A stretch of 64,000 bases of DNA. It comes from Thalassotalea algicola (GTDB lineage: Bacteria > Pseudomonadota > Gammaproteobacteria > Enterobacterales > Alteromonadaceae). A program made the translations under genes and the position numbers. A model generated the notes under the pieces. It saw only the letters and a program-made list of their open reading frames with translations. It was not told where the DNA came from and ran no database searches. This document shows positions 1 to 8,618 of this stretch, in pieces (within the stretch, counting starts at the first letter, position 1; each line of letters opens with the position of its first letter). The stretch is taken from NCBI RefSeq assembly GCF_012932965.1, contig NZ_JABBXH010000002.1, positions 179,070 through 243,069 on the forward strand, written 5' to 3'.

Positions 1-891
1 AAAGCGAGCCATACGCGCTTTGTTTTTAGATTGACGTGCTTTAGGGTTTTGACGAACCCATTCTAATTCTTGTTTGATGGTTTTTTGTAAAGAGCTTTCA
101 GAACGAGCTTCTTGTTCCAAACGCTTATCTTTTTGTTCTAACCAAGAAGAGTAGTTACCTTCCCATGGAATACCTTCACCACGGTCCAGTTCAAGAATCC
201 AGCCTGCAACATTATCTAAGAAATATCTATCATGGGTAATTGCCACAACAGTACCATCATAGTCATGTAAGAAACGCTCTAACCAAGCAACGGACTCTGC
301 ATCCAAGTGGTTAGTTGGCTCATCAAGCAGCAACATGTCTGGCTTTTTAAGTAGTAAGCGACAAAGCGCAACACGGCGACGTTCACCACCACTTAATACT
401 GATATTTTTTGGTCCCATTCAGGCAGGCGAAGTGCGTCAGCTGCACGCTCTAGTTGGTTATCTAAGTTATGACCATCGGCGCTTGCTAAAATGGCTTCTA
501 ATTCACCTTGCTCTTTAGCTAAAGCATCAAAGTCAGCATCTTCTTCAGCGTACGCTGCATAAACAGCGTCTAATCGCTCTTGTGCGTCTTTAACAATAGA
601 GACACCTTCTTCAACAATCTCACGAACAGTCTTGTTTTCATCCAGTTCAGGTTCTTGTGGTAAATAACCAATATTGGTACCGGCAAGTGCTTTTGCTTCG
701 CCTTCAAATTCAGTGTCTACGCCTGCCATAATGCGAAGTAACGTTGATTTACCAGCACCATTTAAACCTAACACACCAATTTTAGCGCCAGGGAAAAATG
801 ATAGCGAAATATCTTTTAGGATTGTACGTTTAGGTGGAACCACCTTGCTTACTCGATGCATCGAGTAAATAAATTTATCTGGCAATGCCAT
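1..891 (-). CDS. ettA: Energy-dependent translational throttle protein EttA (ABC-F ATPase), 3' end cut by window edge
   Basis: The first 297 codons of an ABC-F ATPase, about half of the usual ~555 residues. ABC-F proteins have two ATPase cassettes and no membrane part; EttA binds the ribosomal E site and gates entry into elongation according to the ATP/ADP ratio. Visible here: the EttA-type N-terminus MALPDKFIYSMHRVSK, Walker A GLNGAGKST at about residues 42-50, signature LSGGE near 165, Walker B LLLDEPTNHLD near 187, then the charged start of the inter-cassette linker. The ATG at 891 fits the family N-terminus. No stop occurs before base 1, so it continues outside the window. Identity is firm because the N-terminal sequence separates EttA from Uup and YheS. 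Confidence 0.95.
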   Translation of the reverse strand, partial: MALPDKFIYSMHRVSKVVPPKRTILKDISLSFFPGAKIGVLGLNGAGKSTLLRIMAGVDTEFEGEAKALAGTNIGYLPQEPELDENKTVREIVEEGVSIVKDAQERLDAVYAAYAEEDADFDALAKEQGELEAILASADGHNLDNQLERAADALRLPEWDQKISVLSGGERRRVALCRLLLKKPDMLLLDEPTNHLDAESVAWLERFLHDYDGTVVAITHDRYFLDNVAGWILELDRGEGIPWEGNYSSWLEQKDKRLEQEARSESSLQKTIKQELEWVRQNPKARQSKNKARMARF

Positions 892-982
892 GAATAGAGC
901 CTTTTTGAGTTAACAGAATTGGTATGCGGCTATTTTAGTTGAATAAAGAAAGGATTGGCAAAATAAACTTTACTATTTGTTA

Positions 983-1012
983 ATAAAGGGCATAGTTTGC
1001 TATGCCCTTTAT
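983..1012 (-). terminator. Hairpin downstream of the propeller-protein gene
   Basis: A perfect 13-bp inverted repeat (arms 983-995 and 1000-1012, loop TTTG) lies just after the stop at 1020 and before ettA. The stem includes AAAGGGCATAG. The following minus-strand sequence is AT-rich without a good U-run, so termination is likely but may be partial. Confidence 0.55.
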
Positions 1013-1019
1013 CCAGTAT

Positions 1020-2189
1020 TTAACTTAAAGGCATTAATTTATTCGTCGTTAAGTTATACAAATAAAATTTATGGTTATCACCCGTGGTTGTTTTAACAAC
1101 AAACTGGGTGTCGTCATTACTCTTACTGACGATGGTTACTTCTTGATTTTTAAAAACATTGAGTAAGCTGCTAAATATCTTAGCTTCCATCGAATCTTGG
1201 TTTAAGACTATGTATTCAATTGGTGCTTGTTTCGTTAGAAGCGCATAAACATCGTGACCATCTAATGTGATATTCGCTGACTCTATATCGAGCTCACTGT
1301 CAGGAGATGTTATTGTATATTCTTGATTGGCGAGATTAAGCGTATACAGTTGAGTGCTTGTTGCTTTATTCGTTAAAGCAAACAATTTGTCGCCAGAATG
1401 ATTAATTGCTAATGGTGTAAAATTATTGCCAAGCATGCTTGATGGAACTTGTTGCCAGCCATCTTCATTTTTAAGGTAAAACTCATTTTGTTTGTCTTTG
1501 CCATATGACGCTTTTAGCTTGCCTGTCGCATCAGTCATGAATGTTGTATAAGGAACTGGCCCACCTGCAATGCGTTTAGTGCTAATTTGGCCATTATAAA
1601 TATCAAGTTTATACACAGATGCTAAGCGACTACCGTGATCAACCCAGTGTGTATCTGATGGGTGAGTGCCTTCAGCCCACAAAGTAGAGCTTATTAAAAT
1701 CGCTCGTTCGTCATTCGGTAACAGGTCGATAATTTCCGCTGAGCCGTCTAAGCGTTTTTTCTTTTTAAACTTCGAACCAGCGCCACGTGCTTGTCGCTCG
1801 TATAAATTTCGGTAACCATAGATCATTTCACCTTTTGTGCCATCAATATTTACCGCAAATAATTCGCCATAGTAGATAGGCTCTGGACGCCAGGCTTCTT
1901 TTTTGAGAACTTTCATAACCACACGTTCGCTATTTCCCCAAAAGAACTCGCCGACTTCACTTAAACGAGGTAATTTGGCGCCGCCAACAATAGACATGGT
2001 TTTAGCATCTAAAAATGCAAGTGTACGCTTTCCTTTAACATCCATCAGTACAGCAAGGTGTCTGCCATCTGGGGATATTTTGGCGTTATAAAATTGTTGT
2101 TTTGATTGTGTGTCTTTTTGAGGTGCTGCGTAACTTACTGTTGTTAATAGTAAAAATGCAAAAAATATACAGCATTTTTTTAACATCAT
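1020..2189 (-). CDS. Secreted beta-propeller protein resembling the N-terminal half of an S9 peptidase, catalytic domain absent
   Basis: 389 residues from the ATG at 2189, chosen because AAGGA lies 9 bases upstream; a longer frame reaches 2240 without such a site. Signal peptide about residues 1-21 (MMLKKCCIFFAFLLLTTVSYA). The mature part resembles the TolB/WD40-like propeller of secreted S9 (prolyl oligopeptidase-like) peptidases: AKISPDGRHLAVLMDVKGKR, then GEFFWGNSERVV, then GELFAVNIDGTKG. S9 peptidases of this group are usually over 600 residues and end in an alpha/beta-hydrolase domain with GxSxGG; here the protein stops after the propeller with no serine motif. The role is unknown: a peptide-binding propeller, or a decayed peptidase. 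Monocistronic. Confidence 0.6.
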   Translation of the reverse strand: MMLKKCCIFFAFLLLTTVSYAAPQKDTQSKQQFYNAKISPDGRHLAVLMDVKGKRTLAFLDAKTMSIVGGAKLPRLSEVGEFFWGNSERVVMKVLKKEAWRPEPIYYGELFAVNIDGTKGEMIYGYRNLYERQARGAGSKFKKKKRLDGSAEIIDLLPNDERAILISSTLWAEGTHPSDTHWVDHGSRLASVYKLDIYNGQISTKRIAGGPVPYTTFMTDATGKLKASYGKDKQNEFYLKNEDGWQQVPSSMLGNNFTPLAINHSGDKLFALTNKATSTQLYTLNLANQEYTITSPDSELDIESANITLDGHDVYALLTKQAPIEYIVLNQDSMEAKIFSSLLNVFKNQEVTIVSKSNDDTQFVVKTTTGDNHKFYLYNLTTNKLMPLS

Positions 2190-2379
2190 AATGACTTGTC
2201 CTTTAATGTGAACATTACTTAAGTAAAGGTTCATTTCCAAATTAAGCTATCAAAAATTCAGCCTTAAACAGCATGTTCAAAGCTAGTTTTTAATAAGTCT
2301 TTTAAAATCAGCGCATTGTATCAGGTTTGAAAAAGTAATTTTGAAGTAAAAAGTGTAAGAAAATGCGTCTGTCGTCTAT

Positions 2380-3756
2380 TTAAAAATCAGTAATATGTGC
2401 TTGCTTAAAGGTTTCTCGGGAAGGAAATATTTTCTTTAATCGGCCATCGATGGCCATTTTAAGTATTGCAGTATCAAAGTATTCTTTTAAGTAGCGGCCA
2501 TGAGCGGTATTTTGAAATGCTAAAAATAATGGTGTTCTATCTATTATGGTCATTTTCTTAAAGTGTTTAAGTTGCTCAGGTAAGTGATATTGATATGTCA
2601 CGATAAGATCGATGCTTTTGTTTTTTAATAAGTCTACACATTCTTCAATAGGGCGTTTTAATATATTTTTGTTATCGACAAATGATAATTCTTCAAACAA
2701 AAAACTACCAGCATCTGGAAGTACACATATTTTAAGCTTACCGTCTCTTTGTTTATAGTCGAGTAGCAATGACTCTTGATATGAAAAGCCAACTAAAGGG
2801 TATTCAAAGTCAATGTGATAGTGAGAGAAAATGGCATCATTGGTTGGTAAGCTTCGGTATGCGCCAACCAGTATGTCTTTTTGGCCACTTAAGAATTGAA
2901 ATAACACTTCTTCTTTTACTGCAGTAATTTTACTGGTAGTAAACGTCTTAAAAACGCTATCTATTAGTTGCCAATATATGCCAGTACCATCATTATTGGT
3001 GTAATCTGTCCAATTATTGGCGATAAAGGAAATCGGTCGTTCAGGTAATATTGTAGAGTCCAAGTAAGAGTTTTTATTATACTTTATTTGAATCGCTTGA
3101 AGTTCACCTGATTCTTTCATCGCTGCAAATATCGTTTCTAACTGGCTAGCTAAATTGGCATTTTCTGGCGATAAATAGTGATAGTCGACTTCTATATCCA
3201 CCTTATCGATAAGCAAGTAAGGGTTTAAGTATGCCGCTTGATCTAATTGAAAGTTCATTAATAAGACTGAATCAATGCGTCGCTTAGCGATCATTGCATT
3301 GAGTTGCTGAGGGTTAGATACTGCAAATTTTTCTGCATGTTTAGTAGCATCTTCAACATATTGCTCTGCTATCAATGCACCTGAAGCATAGGCGATGGAC
3401 CTGATGTCTTTATTTAAGCAGTAGCCACATCGGTATCTGTCACTAACTTTAAGTAATTGAAAGGTTAAAACGGGAAAATCTACTCGTACCAATTTGGGGT
3501 ATTGTTGCTCAATAGAAGATACTCGAGCGAGTGCGCCAGAAAGTTCATTATTTGATGCAAGTTTTAGCTCTCTTGCTCCGTTAACTTGTAGCCACTTAAT
3601 TTGAATACCTAATTTGCTATATGCAGTTGTTAATAACTCTTTTATATATTCGCCATTGGCATTTGTCGGAGGTGAGCGCAGTACAACTTCATTTGCCAAA
3701 ATAGGGTATGAGGTAAGCAACCATAATATAATGAGTAAGTGAGTGAGTTTTGGCAA
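2380..3756 (-). CDS. Periplasmic protein with two tandem solute-binding (SBP_bac_3-like) domains
   Basis: 458 residues with a signal peptide (about 1-21, ending ILA). Two successive stretches look like periplasmic amino-acid-binding folds: about 22-230 (opening VVLRSPPTNANGEYIKELL, with inner GALARVSSIEQ) and about 235-450 (opening SFIANNWTDYTNNDGTGIYW, with ILVGAYRSLP). There is no membrane segment, permease or ATPase nearby, so it is more likely a sensor/ligand carrier than an ABC transporter part. The start is a TTG without a clear Shine-Dalgarno sequence, so the exact start is uncertain. It is divergent from the GGDEF-EAL gene at 3916 with 159 bp between them. Fold-level assignment; ligand unknown. 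Confidence 0.6.
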   Translation of the reverse strand: MPKLTHLLIILWLLTSYPILANEVVLRSPPTNANGEYIKELLTTAYSKLGIQIKWLQVNGARELKLASNNELSGALARVSSIEQQYPKLVRVDFPVLTFQLLKVSDRYRCGYCLNKDIRSIAYASGALIAEQYVEDATKHAEKFAVSNPQQLNAMIAKRRIDSVLLMNFQLDQAAYLNPYLLIDKVDIEVDYHYLSPENANLASQLETIFAAMKESGELQAIQIKYNKNSYLDSTILPERPISFIANNWTDYTNNDGTGIYWQLIDSVFKTFTTSKITAVKEEVLFQFLSGQKDILVGAYRSLPTNDAIFSHYHIDFEYPLVGFSYQESLLLDYKQRDGKLKICVLPDAGSFLFEELSFVDNKNILKRPIEECVDLLKNKSIDLIVTYQYHLPEQLKHFKKMTIIDRTPLFLAFQNTAHGRYLKEYFDTAILKMAIDGRLKKIFPSRETFKQAHITDF

Positions 3757-3865
3757 GGCTACGTTGTATCTGTTAATTCATTCATCTAATCAAGTATAAC
3801 TAATGAAAGGCAAAGTTTCCGGTATTTAATTCTTATGATCTTATTTATATTAAATATTTACAAAT

Positions 3866-3878
3866 TTCTGTAACAGAA
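3866..3878. promoter_or_regulatory. Dyad TTCTG-N3-CAGAA in the divergent intergenic region
   Basis: A perfect 5+3+5 dyad with the AT-rich stretch TATTATATA just downstream, between the tandem binding-protein gene and the GGDEF-EAL gene. It could be an operator for the latter; it matches no operator I can name. Confidence 0.25.
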
Positions 3879-3915
3879 TTAGAGTATTATATAGGACACT
3901 TCACCTTTAACGTTT

Positions 3916-6231
3916 ATGGACAAACATAAAAAGCGCCGCAGTTCTGAAGAAGTAGTATTAATGTCGATGAGCGCTTTCGCCAGCATAGTTATTTTGCCTT
4001 TTGCTTGCTATCGCTTTATGGAGCAACATTGGCCTAGTTTTTTTACAGATCTAGCATTAATTACAGGCCTATTATCAGTCTTTATTTGTGTCTATTTTAC
4101 TCGGAAGATTAAGCTTGCTGCTTGGTTAGCGATTAGTATTGCTGTTATTGGAATATGTTTGATCGTTAAGTTCAATGGCACCTTTCCGATTTATTGGTGC
4201 TATCCGGTAATTATTGCCACTTATTTTTTAATAAAACCCACCGTTGCTGTTTTTATTTGTTTAGGCATGCTGAGCGTTTTATTAGCGCTTGTCATGGATA
4301 TATTAGCGTTTGTCGATTTATTTACGTTTTTAGCAACTTCATTGATTACTATCGTATTTTCTTATGTGTTTTCGAAGAAGACCTTACACCAGCATAAAAA
4401 GATTAGTCATAATGCTCATGTAATGCAGTTACGAAATCAAGCGCTAGAAGAAATAGTGCATGGTTCTGATTTATCGGGAAGTTTAGATAACTTATGCCGC
4501 AATATTGAGCATGGGTTCGCTGGAATGAAATGTTGTGTTGCATTAGTTTCCGCTGATAGAAAGGTTATCGAGGTTGGAGCTGCACCATCGATGAAAGACA
4601 ATTTTATTTCAGCAGTTGCTGAACAAGAAATTGTCTTGTCTTTAAATCCATGCGCCTATGCAATAAAGTCTAAATCTCGCGTTGTTATAGAAGATATTGC
4701 TCAAAGTCACCAATGGCCGCAATGGCGTGATATTTGTGTGTTAAATGGGTTAGGAGCATGTTGGTCAGAGCCGATATTGGGCAGTAATGGCCAAGTATTA
4801 GGCACCTTTTCGTTTTATCATGTCGCGGCACGCAAACCAACCAGAAAAGAAACGGCTCTTATAATTCAAGTTGCAAACTTAGTAAGTATGGCAATAGAAC
4901 GAGAGCGCTCAAATCACCTAATTTGGCATCAGGCAAATTTTGATCAATTAACTAATTTACCCAACCGAAACATGATGCAAGATCACCTAAAGCAATCACT
5001 TGCTGTAGCTAATCGTGAGCGTAAACAAGTCGCTGTCGCGTTTCTTGATTTAGATCATTTTAAAGAAGTGAATGATAGGTTGGGGCATGATATTGGTGAT
5101 TTATTCTTAATAGAAACTGCAAAGCGTTTAAAAGCTTGCTTACGTGCTACCGACGATGTCGCAAGGTTAGGTGGTGATGAATTTGTGGTAACTATGACCA
5201 ATATAGACGGATATAGAGATATTGAGGTAATAACCGAACATATAGTCAATGCGCTATCAACGCCTTATTATTTACAAAATGAAATTGTTCATAGCTCGGT
5301 AAGCATCGGGGTAACGGTATACCCTGATGATGGCCGTGATATTGATACGTTGCTTAAAAATGCAGATCAAGCAATGTATGGCGCTAAGCACAGTGGCCGA
5401 AATGGTTGTCATTTCTTCACGGCAGCGATGAGAGATGTAGCAGAACAGCGTTACCAAATGCTACAAGACCTTAGAGTCGCTTTAGCCCAGCAACAATTCA
5501 TGCTGTATTATCAACCAATAGTTTGTATGAAAAGCCAACAAATAATTAAAGCTGAAGCTTTATTGCGCTGGCAGCATCCAGATAAAGGCATTATTTATCC
5601 GAACGACTTTATCTCATTAGCCGAAGAAACCGGCTTAATAGTTGATATCGGTAATTGGGTTGTTGAGCAAGTCATAGAACAATTAACAGACTGGCAAACC
5701 CAAATACACCCTGAATTTCAAGTGAGTATTAATACTTCTCCAGTACAATATAGGCAAGGTTATCACCACTTAGCGCAGTGGACGAAGAAAATGCGTATGA
5801 AGTGCTTATCAAGCAACGCGCTTTGCTTGGAGATTACCGAAAACTTGTTGATGTCAGATAAAATAGAAGTGCATCAAACATTAACGCAATTACAAGAGGT
5901 GGGATTAGAAATCGCCATTGATGATTTTGGTACTGGTTATTCTTCATTTGGTTATTTAAAACAATATTCAGCAGACTATTTAAAAATAGATCAAAGCTTT
6001 GTAAATAAAATCACGCAAGATCCTAAGGAACTTGCATTGTGTGAAGCGATCATTGTCATGGCGAAAAAGCTGGGAATAAAAGTTATTGCTGAAGGTATTG
6101 AAACATTAGCGCAGGCTCAACTGTTAAATAAAATTGGTTGTGATTACGCTCAGGGATATTATTTTGCTAAACCAATGACTAAAGATGATTTTGAAGCGTA
6201 TATTAGTCAGAAACTTCTTATAGAGGTTTAG
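3916..6231 (+). CDS. Membrane GAF-GGDEF-EAL cyclic-di-GMP turnover protein
   Basis: 771 residues. About five or six hydrophobic helices (residues ~12-155) are followed by a GAF domain (~180-325), a GGDEF diguanylate cyclase domain (~335-500) and an EAL phosphodiesterase domain (~515-765). The cyclase signature RLGGDEF is intact near residue 418, with an inhibitory RxxD (RATD) five residues before GGDEF. The EAL domain keeps EALLRW (~546), EITEN, DDFGTGYSS (~668), KIDQSF and EGIET, so both activities are possible and the GAF input may set the balance. No periplasmic domain is visible, so external input would have to come through a partner such as the divergent binding protein. Its stop overlaps the convergent CBS gene by 4 bases. 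Confidence 0.92.
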   Translation: MDKHKKRRSSEEVVLMSMSAFASIVILPFACYRFMEQHWPSFFTDLALITGLLSVFICVYFTRKIKLAAWLAISIAVIGICLIVKFNGTFPIYWCYPVIIATYFLIKPTVAVFICLGMLSVLLALVMDILAFVDLFTFLATSLITIVFSYVFSKKTLHQHKKISHNAHVMQLRNQALEEIVHGSDLSGSLDNLCRNIEHGFAGMKCCVALVSADRKVIEVGAAPSMKDNFISAVAEQEIVLSLNPCAYAIKSKSRVVIEDIAQSHQWPQWRDICVLNGLGACWSEPILGSNGQVLGTFSFYHVAARKPTRKETALIIQVANLVSMAIERERSNHLIWHQANFDQLTNLPNRNMMQDHLKQSLAVANRERKQVAVAFLDLDHFKEVNDRLGHDIGDLFLIETAKRLKACLRATDDVARLGGDEFVVTMTNIDGYRDIEVITEHIVNALSTPYYLQNEIVHSSVSIGVTVYPDDGRDIDTLLKNADQAMYGAKHSGRNGCHFFTAAMRDVAEQRYQMLQDLRVALAQQQFMLYYQPIVCMKSQQIIKAEALLRWQHPDKGIIYPNDFISLAEETGLIVDIGNWVVEQVIEQLTDWQTQIHPEFQVSINTSPVQYRQGYHHLAQWTKKMRMKCLSSNALCLEITENLLMSDKIEVHQTLTQLQEVGLEIAIDDFGTGYSSFGYLKQYSADYLKIDQSFVNKITQDPKELALCEAIIVMAKKLGIKVIAEGIETLAQAQLLNKIGCDYAQGYYFAKPMTKDDFEAYISQKLLIEV

Positions 6232-6647
6232 CTATTTTGACGGTGCACTTGCGCTAAAACTTTTACGATATCTCGCCAAGAAATAATACCGACCAATTGT
6301 TTTTCGTTGATTACGGGTAAGCAAGAGATGTGATTATCATCAAACCAAACAATGGCATCTTTTATCGCCAATGTCGTCGGTGCAGCGACGATATCCCTAG
6401 TCATAATTTGGTGCACTTTCTTTTTTAACATGGCTAAGTCATCGTGACTTTCTTTAGCTGTGCCAATCGTTGGGCTAAGGTGCTTGTATAAATCTCTATC
6501 AGTAATTAGTCCTGAAAGTTGCTTGTCATCATCGAGAATTAAAATATGGTGGATAGTGTGCTTTTCAAATATATCTTTAGCATCACCTAATGTACTGTCT
6601 ATAGTCAATGTGATGAGTTTAGTAGACATAATACTGCTGATATTCAT
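6228..6647 (-). CDS. Protein of two CBS domains
   Basis: 139 residues made of two CBS motifs (about 5-58 and 78-134) with nothing else attached: repeated hydrophobic strands and the typical LITDRDL and IISWRDIVKVL endings. CBS pairs bind adenosyl nucleotides such as AMP, ATP or S-adenosylmethionine and usually regulate a partner protein. The start at 6647 has AAGGA 8 bases upstream. The stop overlaps that of the GGDEF-EAL gene (6228-6231), so there is no room for a terminator between these convergent genes. Partner unknown. Confidence 0.85.
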   Translation of the reverse strand: MNISSIMSTKLITLTIDSTLGDAKDIFEKHTIHHILILDDDKQLSGLITDRDLYKHLSPTIGTAKESHDDLAMLKKKVHQIMTRDIVAAPTTLAIKDAIVWFDDNHISCLPVINEKQLVGIISWRDIVKVLAQVHRQNS

Positions 6648-6686
6648 TCAACTTGTCCTTTAATTTACATATTTGAGCAACTTCAT

Positions 6687-6701
6687 ATTAGCTAAGCTAA
6701 T
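6687..6701. promoter_or_regulatory. 15-bp perfect palindrome between divergent CBS and aldehyde dehydrogenase genes
   Basis: ATTAGCTAAGCTAAT is a perfect palindrome around a central A. It is 40 bp upstream of the CBS gene start and about 100 bp before the dehydrogenase. Possible operator; no known consensus recognised. Confidence 0.3.
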
Positions 6702-6752
6702 TTCTTCGTGCTAAATGTCAATATTTTTATGGTTGATCACCTATTAAAAATT

Positions 6753-6779
6753 AAGTAACCTTGGGTAACTTAGTATAAT
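6753..6779 (+). promoter_or_regulatory. Candidate promoter (-10 TATAAT) with overlapping dyad for the aldehyde dehydrogenase
   Basis: A consensus TATAAT occupies 6774-6779, 21 bases before the ATG at 6801. Just upstream, AAGTAACC (6753-6760) and GGTAACTT (6764-6771) form an inverted repeat with one mismatch, sitting in the -35/-10 spacer. The -35 (TTAAGT, 17-bp spacer) is poor, which fits a regulated promoter. The binding factor is not identified. Confidence 0.45.
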
Positions 6780-6800
6780 TAAACATTTGGTATCAATATA

Positions 6801-8246
6801 ATGGCTGATAATAAATACACGTTAGAACAAGACCATCAATTAGTTGAATCACTCGATCAGCTATTTGAGCAGCAAAAATCTGCATTTAGACAGCAGCCAT
6901 ATCCCAGCGCAGAGCAAAGAATTCAATCACTTAAAAAGCTAAAGGCCGCTATGCTCGCTTACCAAGACGAACTAGTGTCAGCGTTAAATAGTGATTTTGG
7001 CTGCCGATCAGCTGATGACAGTAAAATGGGCGATTTTATGCCAACATTAATGGCTATCGATTATTCGATTGCTCATATTAAGAAGTGGATGAAGCCTTCT
7101 AAGCGTAGTGTTGGCGTTTTGTTTCAGCCAGCTAAAGCTTATGTAATGTATCAGCCATTAGGGGTGATCGGCATTATCACACCTTGGAATTATCCGCTTT
7201 ACTTGTCTATTGGTCCGTTAGCTACTGCTTTGGCTGCTGGTAATACGGCAATGATAAAAATGTCAGAATTTACTCCGGCGACTAATGAAGTGTTGGCAAA
7301 AATGTTGTCAGAAAATTTTGATAGTAGCCAAGTTGCTATTCTTGGCGGAGGCCCTAAAGTGGCTGCGCACTTTTCTACAAAGGCCTTTGATCATTTATTA
7401 TTTACTGGTTCTACTCGTGTCGGCAAGTTAGTTATGGCTGCTGCGGCTCAAAACCTAACGCCAGTTACTTTAGAGTTAGGTGGTAAATCACCTACCATTA
7501 TTGATGAACAAATCGATATGAAAGATGCTGTATCGCGCTTTATTTTAGGTAAAACATTAAACGCAGGGCAAACCTGTGTTGCTCCTGATTACATTTTGTG
7601 TCCCTCTAATCGTATTGATGAATTAAAATCTGCTGTTGCGCATTGGTTTAATAAAATGTATCCAAGCGTTGAAAATAACCAAGATTACACAGCAATTATT
7701 AATGACGCGCAGTTATCGAGGTTGAAGGCTTGGCTTGATGATGCAACAGAAAAAGGCGCTAGTGTAACAACACTTGGCAGTGATTCATTAGCTTCTTGCA
7801 TTACATCGGGTAAGCTCCCTTTAACCTTACTTACCGATGTTAATATGGATATGACGGTAATGCAGGAAGAGATATTTGGCCCACTACTGCCTATCGTAAG
7901 CTATGAAACAGTTGAACAAGCGATTGACTATATTAATGATCGCGATAGACCTTTAGCTTTATATGTTTGTAGCCAAGATAGCCAGTTCCAACAGCGAATT
8001 TTAGAGCATACTCATGCCGGTGGTGTTTGTATTAATGATGCTGCAATGCATGTTGCTCAAGATGATCTGCCTTTTGGTGGTGTTGGACCATCGGGAATGG
8101 GGCATTACCATGGGCCGGAAGGCTTTAAAACTTTTAGTAAGGCAAAGCCCGTATTTGCAAAAGGTAAGTTCAATTCGGCAACAATGGCGTTTCCACCGTA
8201 TGGAAAATTAATTCATAAGTTAATTTATAAATTTTTTATCAAGTAA
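6801..8246 (+). CDS. Coniferyl-aldehyde dehydrogenase type NAD(P)+ aldehyde dehydrogenase
   Basis: 481 residues with the full ALDH fold: PWNYPLYL at about 129-136 (catalytic Asn), FTGSTRVGK (cofactor loop), LELGGKSP (general base Glu) and the nucleophile in NAGQTCVAPDY near residue 257. The N-terminus and the C-terminal HYHGPEGFKTFSKAKPV resemble the coniferyl aldehyde dehydrogenase group, which oxidises aromatic and medium-chain aldehydes to acids. The true substrate cannot be told from sequence. It is monocistronic, with its own candidate promoter upstream and a hairpin downstream. No lignin-degradation genes lie nearby, so a detoxification role is equally likely. Confidence 0.85.
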   Translation: MADNKYTLEQDHQLVESLDQLFEQQKSAFRQQPYPSAEQRIQSLKKLKAAMLAYQDELVSALNSDFGCRSADDSKMGDFMPTLMAIDYSIAHIKKWMKPSKRSVGVLFQPAKAYVMYQPLGVIGIITPWNYPLYLSIGPLATALAAGNTAMIKMSEFTPATNEVLAKMLSENFDSSQVAILGGGPKVAAHFSTKAFDHLLFTGSTRVGKLVMAAAAQNLTPVTLELGGKSPTIIDEQIDMKDAVSRFILGKTLNAGQTCVAPDYILCPSNRIDELKSAVAHWFNKMYPSVENNQDYTAIINDAQLSRLKAWLDDATEKGASVTTLGSDSLASCITSGKLPLTLLTDVNMDMTVMQEEIFGPLLPIVSYETVEQAIDYINDRDRPLALYVCSQDSQFQQRILEHTHAGGVCINDAAMHVAQDDLPFGGVGPSGMGHYHGPEGFKTFSKAKPVFAKGKFNSATMAFPPYGKLIHKLIYKFFIK

Positions 8247-8260
8247 ATAGCGCTCATTTT

Positions 8261-8296
8261 GAAGTTCAATAATTACTAACGTAGTTATTGAACTTC
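8261..8296 (+). terminator. Hairpin after the aldehyde dehydrogenase gene
   Basis: Arms 8261-8272 and 8285-8296 (GAAGTTCAATAA and its complement) pair perfectly over 12 bp; the stem extends inward by four more pairs including one G-T, with loop TAAC. It is followed by ATTATTTTATAT, a moderate U-rich tail. The stop codon ends 14 bases upstream. Confidence 0.7.
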
Positions 8297-8541
8297 ATTA
8301 TTTTATATCGCTTTAATCTGGGTAATTATTCACTTCTTAAATGCCGCTATATAGCTTCTTTCATTTTAAACCCACGGCTAACAACAGTTTGCATAAAAAC
8401 ATATATATGACTCATTCATAATTGATGAATAAAAACCGAATAAAGTCATAAAAATTTCACTATGTTACCGTTGGCTAAAATGGCGCTACCCCTTGTTAAA
8501 TGTGGGATTAACAATAATGTTACTATTTAATGAATTAGTGA

Positions 8542-8576
8542 TTGTCACAAAACTGTCATATTTCTGTCTTATAATT
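8542..8576 (+). promoter_or_regulatory. PhoB box (three direct repeats) and -10 of the pstCAB-phoU operon
   Basis: Three 7-bp direct repeats TTGTCAC (8542-8548), CTGTCAT (8553-8559) and CTGTCTT (8564-8570) are separated by 4 bp each, which is the 11-bp periodic Pho box layout (consensus CTGTCAT). A perfect TATAAT (8570-8575) follows, with the Pho box in place of a -35, as in PhoB-activated sigma-70 promoters. The start codon of pstC is 43 bases downstream. This predicts induction under phosphate starvation. Confidence 0.88.
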
Positions 8577-8618
8577 CCGCCAGTTTTTTAATCCCATTAA
8601 TTAAAGTAGGTAAATTGA

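Larger units (their letters stand above)
8247..8618 (+). other. 372-bp intergenic region between the aldehyde dehydrogenase gene and the pst operon
   Basis: It holds the hairpin at 8261-8296 and the PhoB box plus -10 at 8542-8575, described separately. The stretch 8300-8540 is AT-rich; I see no ORF with a credible ribosome binding site and no RNA structure I can name. The binding-protein gene pstS, often found at this position, is absent. Confidence 0.6.
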
